A stretch of 64,000 nucleotides of DNA, from NCBI GenBank assembly GCA_013791955.1, contig VMSW01000007.1, forward strand, positions 62,001 through 126,000, read 5' to 3'. A model generated the notes under the pieces. That model was not told where the DNA came from, searched no databases, and saw only the letters and a program-made list of their open reading frames with translations. This document shows positions 61,401 to 64,000 of this stretch, piece after piece; position 1 is the stretch's first letter, and every line of letters starts with the position of its first letter. The position numbers and the translations under genes were made by a program. The DNA is from Propionicimonas sp. Lineage in GTDB: Bacteria; Actinomycetota; Actinomycetes; Propionibacteriales; Propionibacteriaceae.

Positions 61401-64000
61401 GGGCGCCGTCGCCAACCTTCGCCCTCCAGTGGTACCGGGCCGGTTACGCGATTGATGGTGCTACTGGTTACAGCTATCAGGTCACCGCTGCCGATGTCGG
61501 CAAGGCGATCACGGTCGCTCAGACCGGTAGTGCAACCGGCTATGCCAGCCTGACCAAGCTGTCCGATCCGACGGCTGAGGTGCCGGCAGGCACGATCACC
61601 GCACCGTCGACGATCAGCGTCGCTGGATCGCTGGCGGTCGGCCAAACCTTGGTTGCCGACCCGGGCTCCTGGACGCCGACGCCGGATGCGTTGAGCTACC
61701 AATGGCTCTCCGGTGGCGATGCCATTCCCGCTGCCACCTCGGCCAGCTACCGGCTCACGGCAGCCGATGAGGGCCAGGTGATTACCGTCCGAGTGTCGGC
61801 TTCCAAGGCTGGCTACGCCTCGGCAACTGCTGCCTCGGTCAACAGCACCGAGGTTGCCAAGGGCACCTTCGTGACGGTCAAACCGGTCATAACTGGCACC
61901 GCGACGTTCGGCCAGACGCTGAAAGCTACGGTCGATCCGTGGTCGCCGACGGCGAACCTGAGCTGGCAGTGGCTGCGTGACGGATCCGACATCACCGGGG
62001 CAACCGGTAGCAACTACCAGTTGGTTTCGGCTGATATTGGCAAGGTCATTTCGGTGCGGGTGCTCGGCAGCCTGGCTGGCTACTACGACGGTCTGGACGT
62101 CTCCGAACCGAGCGCAGCAGTGGCCGCAGCGACCTTCTCTGCTCCGGCTTCGGTCGCCGTGACTGGCGATGCCGCTGTCGGTGAGACGCTTCAGGTGGCC
62201 GCGGCCACTTGGACGCCGACTCCGGACGCTTTCAGCTATCGCTGGCTCCGTGATGGGGTAGTGATCAGTGGTGCGACTTCGTCGTCCTACGCCCTGGTTG
62301 CCGATGACCTGGCCAAGGTGGTCACGGTTGAGGTGACCGCGGTCAAGACCGGCTACACCGATTTGGTCCTGACCTCGGCCGACGGCGACCCGGTGGCGGC
62401 TAGCGCCTTCACTGCTGATGTTCCGACGATCAGTGGCAACGCGGTGGTCGATTCGACGCTGACTGCTCATGCGGGCACTTGGGCACCGACCCCGACCTCG
62501 CTGACTTGTGCGTGGCTGGCCGACGGTGTGGCCATTGACGGCGCCACCGATGCCACCTTCGTGGTGACCGCAGCCGAGGCTGGCAAGGCGATCACCGTCG
62601 AGGTGAGCGGCGCCAAGGGCGGCTATGCCGATAAGACGGTGACCTCAGCGGCTACTGCCACGGTTGCTGCGGCTGAGTTGACTGGTCCGGACGAGGTGAG
62701 TGTTGCTGGCAGCTTCGTGGTTGGTCAGACGCTGACCGCTGATGCGGGTACCTGGACTCCGGCTCCGGTTGGGGTTGGCTACCAGTGGCTGCGGGCCGGT
62801 GTGGCCATCGATGGTGCGACTGATGCCGCCTATGAGCTCACTGCTGCTGATGCGGGCAAGATCATTACGGTCAAGGTGACTGCGGCCAAGGTTGGCTATC
62901 GCACCGTGACGCTGCGCTCGGTGGCTGCCGATCCAGTGGCCGCAGCCAGCTTCGTCCCCGCGACCCCAGTGATCAGTGGCACCGCCACGGTCGGCTCCAC
63001 CCTGACCGCCGAGGTCGGCACTTGGGCGCCGGTTCCGTCCGCTCTGGCCTACCAATGGCGCCGGGACGGCAGGGCGATCGAAGATGCGACCTCGGAAACC
63101 TATGAGGTGAGCTTGGCTGATGTCGGCAAGGCGATCACCGTCTCGGTGACCGGCAGCGCCGTTGGCTATGCCGACGAAACCGCGACCTCGGATCCCACCT
63201 CGCTGGTGCCAGCAGGCACCTTCACTGGGCCAGCCGAGATCATGGTGAATGGCGACCTGATCGTCGGGGAGACGCTGAGCGCTGACGTCGGTAGCTGGAG
63301 CCCGACTCCGGACTCCTTCAGCTACCAGTGGCTGCGTGGTGGAGAGCCGATCAAGGGCGCAACCGAGGCCACCCGCAAACTGACCGGTGTCGATGACGGT
63401 GCGCAGATCACCGTCGAGGTAACGGCATCGAGGTACGGCTACGAAGATCTGAGCCGCACCTCGACCGCCGGCGGCACGGTAGCAAAGGGCAATCTCGTCA
63501 CTGAGGTGCCGACGATCGTCGGTCAGGGCCAGGTCGGCCGAACGCTGACCGCCAACCCGGGCAACTGGACGCCAACCCCGGAGTCGTGGAGCTACCAGTG
63601 GTTCCGCGATGGTGTGGCCATTTACGGGGAGACCGGGGCGACCTACCTGCTGACGACCGACGACATCAACGCCAGCATCACGGTGGAAGTGTCGGGCACG
63701 CTGGCGGGTTACAACACCTCCGCATTGGTGGAGTCTGACCCGGTGGCGGTAGACCCGGCTGGTCGCTTCGACACTCCCGAGGACATCACGGTGGCCGGGG
63801 CGTTCGCTGTCGGCAACACGCTCTCCGCGTCCGCAGGCACGTGGACTCCGGCGGCCGAAAGCTACGGCTACCAGTGGTTGCGCTCCGGCGTCGCCATTGA
63901 CGGTGCTACTGCCAGCACCTACCGCTTGGCCGCCGCCGATTTGGGCAAGGTGGTCACGGTCAAGGTGACTGGCGCCAAGGCCGGCTACGTCACAGCTTCG
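55403..64000 (+). CDS. Giant secreted LRR and Ig-like repeat protein (3' end outside window)
   Basis: An open frame of 2,866 codons without stop at the right edge. A long signal peptide (MNRSSALSKLVRGSAAMLVS, cut after ARA, about residue 37) directs export. Six LRR modules follow, at about 55500, 56060, 56610, 57205, 58898 and 59620. Each opens with a cap holding two Cys (for example FAACLADAL...LNC), then 22-residue internalin-type repeats such as LTSLNLGHNSLVNLAPLGT, and most end in an Ig-like beta segment (SIDxxGxYxITFxxG). Fourteen or more Ig-like repeats of about 90 residues (GTWTPTPxxxYQWLRDG, then YxLTAADxGKxITVxVT) lie at 58370-58890 and from 60780 to the edge. No anchor is visible yet. 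Probably an adhesin or surface filament. Confidence 0.9.
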   Translation, partial: MNRSSALSKLVRGSAAMLVSLALGFGYLTVEALPARAEGTVTINDAGFAACLADALSTTGSTFEVVALNALTGLNCDSRGITDLAGAEYLVGATSLSFASNAISSVAPLGALESLESLDISGNHVVDLQPLAGAWSLLTLNAHTQTAEWAIARNVATIVPVRLPYGEQPSTMTSDNSNLTIDAFGGALATVAGQYTITFGGNEYGIGWDFDGVLTTKVVYPAVDVPDANFAACLADELGLLPGSKFSVPMLGAITTLNCDGRGISDLTGAYALSGATSLSFANNNIYSVEPLNTGNFETVTLNISGNHISDLSPLNLEFAAGLTATNQTVSWTIAPNVATAIPLKWYDGQLPTTLTSDSANLTIDAGLATGVSVGSYSITFSVDQYGRNFAGVLTTTVDAGDVTVPDEGLAACLRERLSVSGSVFGSIELAGITGTLNCSERAISDLTGAEALTGVTTLNLASNSLEAADLTSIGSLTGLTTLNLATNQLTGVAALAGNTGLTSLNVSANKITDVSPLAALSLTTLDATAQSLSQTVEAATAADLTIKNLAGELPTFTLPGGVTIDAGQVTAAAGIYEIPFTSGAGQVVYSGTFTLSSHLEVSFLDSAFSACVATSLNKPASTATFSNLDLAGVTSVGCAKQLVRYLDGAEYLTGLVHLDVSGNTISDVTPLAGLKWIYGLDLSDNAISDVSPLAASTAPIQLLNLGGNQISSISALSGFTGLTTLDVSDNKLASLTGTSGMTQLLTLRASNNELTSLPSLPATFTRLRSIEVADNQLTSLAPLASLPTNKLKTLDVSGNQISSISTLSRFTVLNTVLAARNKISDLTPLTGRNSLLSLDFSDNKVSSLNGLASHTLLMTLKLSGNQITDVSDLATLPMLAELQIYDNQIADLSPVSGLASLTYLNARGQELNLAVIPQVATELPMKDHTGAAPTLGELPAGVTVATNQVTAAAEGSYDLSFVSGDYATTNIEYSGTLKVTATYNTFTAAPTPTITGTAKVDSTLTAHPGTWTPTPTLAYQWQADGADISGAAEASYQLTANEVGKAITVVVTGSKDTYATIVRTSVATEAVAQGTFTAPDKITVTGRYTAGETLTASGAWTPTPDTVSYQWLRDGVAIENETNSTYLLTDTDIGLPISVQVSVTKAGYPNDSLTSAAKVVAEGVTIPDVGLYSCLSEAVGSYPVVFRSQDLAALTSLDCSYRNISDLTGLDALTGLTSLNLGHNSLVNLAPLGTLTGLTSLDLESNSLANLAELSTLTGLTSLDASNNVITDISGLSALADLTTLDLGDNRITTITALSGMTELTLLTLSNNWIADLTPLAGLTGLTYSATGQIIDVNVESATATPLGIKYIDGALPDFVLPTGVTIENGDVTAAAGLYSITFVNAPASEGAAAIFSGTVSLNAHVDVAIPDSGFAACLADQLDLPAGTSTFSNIDLAGISDLSCARRMITSIEGAQYLTGAVLLDFSRNAIADITPLTDLSQVVSLDLSDNNFASLAPLSGHVNLQNLYANGNVISDLSPLAALASLKKLNVSDNQLHSLEGLEGLTNILEVQAASNQLTTLAPLATQARLTTIDVSDNQLTSIDALSTSPATTRLKSLDISGNLITSISAVSRFTKLATLRAHNNKISDLTPLAGLSQLLEVDFTSNQLSSLTGLSGHSWLLIARLSDNQITGVSALSGSTSLVFLEAYNNQIADLSPLAGLSFNTLNVRGQVVPMAAVPQVATALPLKDSSSAVPSLGSLPAGVSVAADELTADAEGVYDVTFSSGDFATTYLEFSGTLKVTAAYNTFTAAPTPTITGTAKVDSTLTANVGTWAPEPAFAYQWQADGTDISGATAQTYQLTANEASKSISVVVTATLDTYAATVRPSAATQPVALATFTAPAEIAVSGAFKVGGTLTAAAGTWTPTATTTAYQWLRAGVAIDGATDATYTLTTADLDQAVSVQVSVAKDGYLSASLHSSATVVGLGTMVGDKPVIVVDGGGQIAIGKTLNVGTGYWAPSPTFALQWYRAGYAIDGATGYSYQVTAADVGKAITVAQTGSATGYASLTKLSDPTAEVPAGTITAPSTISVAGSLAVGQTLVADPGSWTPTPDALSYQWLSGGDAIPAATSASYRLTAADEGQVITVRVSASKAGYASATAASVNSTEVAKGTFVTVKPVITGTATFGQTLKATVDPWSPTANLSWQWLRDGSDITGATGSNYQLVSADIGKVISVRVLGSLAGYYDGLDVSEPSAAVAAATFSAPASVAVTGDAAVGETLQVAAATWTPTPDAFSYRWLRDGVVISGATSSSYALVADDLAKVVTVEVTAVKTGYTDLVLTSADGDPVAASAFTADVPTISGNAVVDSTLTAHAGTWAPTPTSLTCAWLADGVAIDGATDATFVVTAAEAGKAITVEVSGAKGGYADKTVTSAATATVAAAELTGPDEVSVAGSFVVGQTLTADAGTWTPAPVGVGYQWLRAGVAIDGATDAAYELTAADAGKIITVKVTAAKVGYRTVTLRSVAADPVAAASFVPATPVISGTATVGSTLTAEVGTWAPVPSALAYQWRRDGRAIEDATSETYEVSLADVGKAITVSVTGSAVGYADETATSDPTSLVPAGTFTGPAEIMVNGDLIVGETLSADVGSWSPTPDSFSYQWLRGGEPIKGATEATRKLTGVDDGAQITVEVTASRYGYEDLSRTSTAGGTVAKGNLVTEVPTIVGQGQVGRTLTANPGNWTPTPESWSYQWFRDGVAIYGETGATYLLTTDDINASITVEVSGTLAGYNTSALVESDPVAVDPAGRFDTPEDITVAGAFAVGNTLSASAGTWTPAAESYGYQWLRSGVAIDGATASTYRLAAADLGKVVTVKVTGAKAGYVTAS
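56610..61300 (+). repeat. Tandem duplication of two LRR modules plus two Ig repeats
   Basis: The block 56610-58890 (LRR module 3, LRR module 4, Ig-a, Ig-b) recurs at 58898-61300. Matching landmarks keep an offset of about 2.4 kb: FSNLDLAG at 57274 and FSNIDLAG at 59695; the Ig junction YNTFTAAPTPTITGTAKVDS at 58351 and 60766, identical in protein and nearly so in DNA. Confidence 0.85.
60780..64000 (+). repeat. Ig-like array with alternating a/b units
   Basis: Twelve repeats of about 270 bases alternate between two types. Type a starts like TPTITGTAKVDSTLTA and often reads GTWAP; type b starts like TFTAPAEIAVSGAFKVGGTL and reads GTWTPTP. The true period is therefore about 540 bases. The array reaches the window edge. 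Confidence 0.8.

Noticed and set aside
61220-62470. Long reverse-strand frames across the LRR/Ig region (also 57908-59074 and others)
   Set aside because: They mirror the repeat structure of the forward protein, lack ribosome sites and signatures, and repeat the same low-complexity Gly/Arg/His pattern. The forward frame has a signal peptide and recognisable domains.
60780-64000. CRISPR-like periodicity
   Set aside because: The period is about 270 bases, in frame and translated into Ig-like domains; no short identical repeats with spacers.

Overview
The window is GC-rich DNA (about 65-70% by eye), almost fully coding, with frequent GTG starts and many 4-bp ATGA stop/start overlaps. The gene set fits a high-GC Gram-positive actinobacterium: a combined Dcd deaminase/dUTPase type, class II aldolase, DUF222-HNH endonuclease, PabB-PabC fusion and Sec/lipoprotein signals with no outer-membrane genes. 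A member of the Propionibacteriaceae or a relative is plausible, but no marker here fixes the family.

Layout. 1-8 kb is housekeeping: a spermidine-synthase-like protein, pyrE, lemA, dedA, a SpoU/TrmH RNA methylase, a RecQ helicase with a phosphoribosyltransferase-like tail, a PH-domain membrane protein and class II fructose-bisphosphate aldolase. 8-15 kb holds a two-gene operon (unknown helical protein plus membrane-anchored M16 peptidase), a kinase/aminotransferase fusion of 979 residues and purA. 15.2-19.8 kb is an exopolysaccharide operon (processive GT2 synthase, HlyD-type protein, GH81 endo-beta-1,3-glucanase lipoprotein) preceded by a leader that looks like a transcription attenuator. 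19.8-24 kb is dcd, purD-purB and a TSUP transporter.

24-32.1 kb contains two paralogous cassettes with the same unusual geometry: secreted protein (leftward), 440-residue histidine kinase (rightward), OmpR-type regulator (leftward) whose 3' end overlaps that of the kinase. One secreted protein carries an Fn3-like domain; the other is a seven-repeat RCC1 propeller. 32-39 kb has purC, a GNAT/DUF1778 toxin-antitoxin pair, a phosphatase-like lipoprotein and a full-length fused PurL. Purine genes are thus scattered among surface and sensor genes.

39.2-48.5 kb is a defence island: a type I restriction-modification system whose hsdR is separated from hsdM-hsdS-(unknown gene) by a DUF222-HNH endonuclease gene and a DUF433/PIN-like toxin-antitoxin pair. 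48.6-55 kb has two coupled exported proteins of unknown role and a four-gene operon (aldehyde dehydrogenase, SDR, PabB-PabC fusion, BadF-type sugar kinase).

55.4-64 kb is a single open frame that runs off the right edge: at least 2,866 residues of a secreted protein made of six LRR modules and at least fourteen Ig-like repeats, containing a tandem duplication of about 2.3-2.4 kb and an alternating a/b higher-order Ig repeat.

Three families of short palindromic repeats occur, two of them inside open reading frames (the kinase/aminotransferase fusion, the HNH gene and hsdM) without breaking them. No rRNA, tRNA, CRISPR array or transposase was seen.
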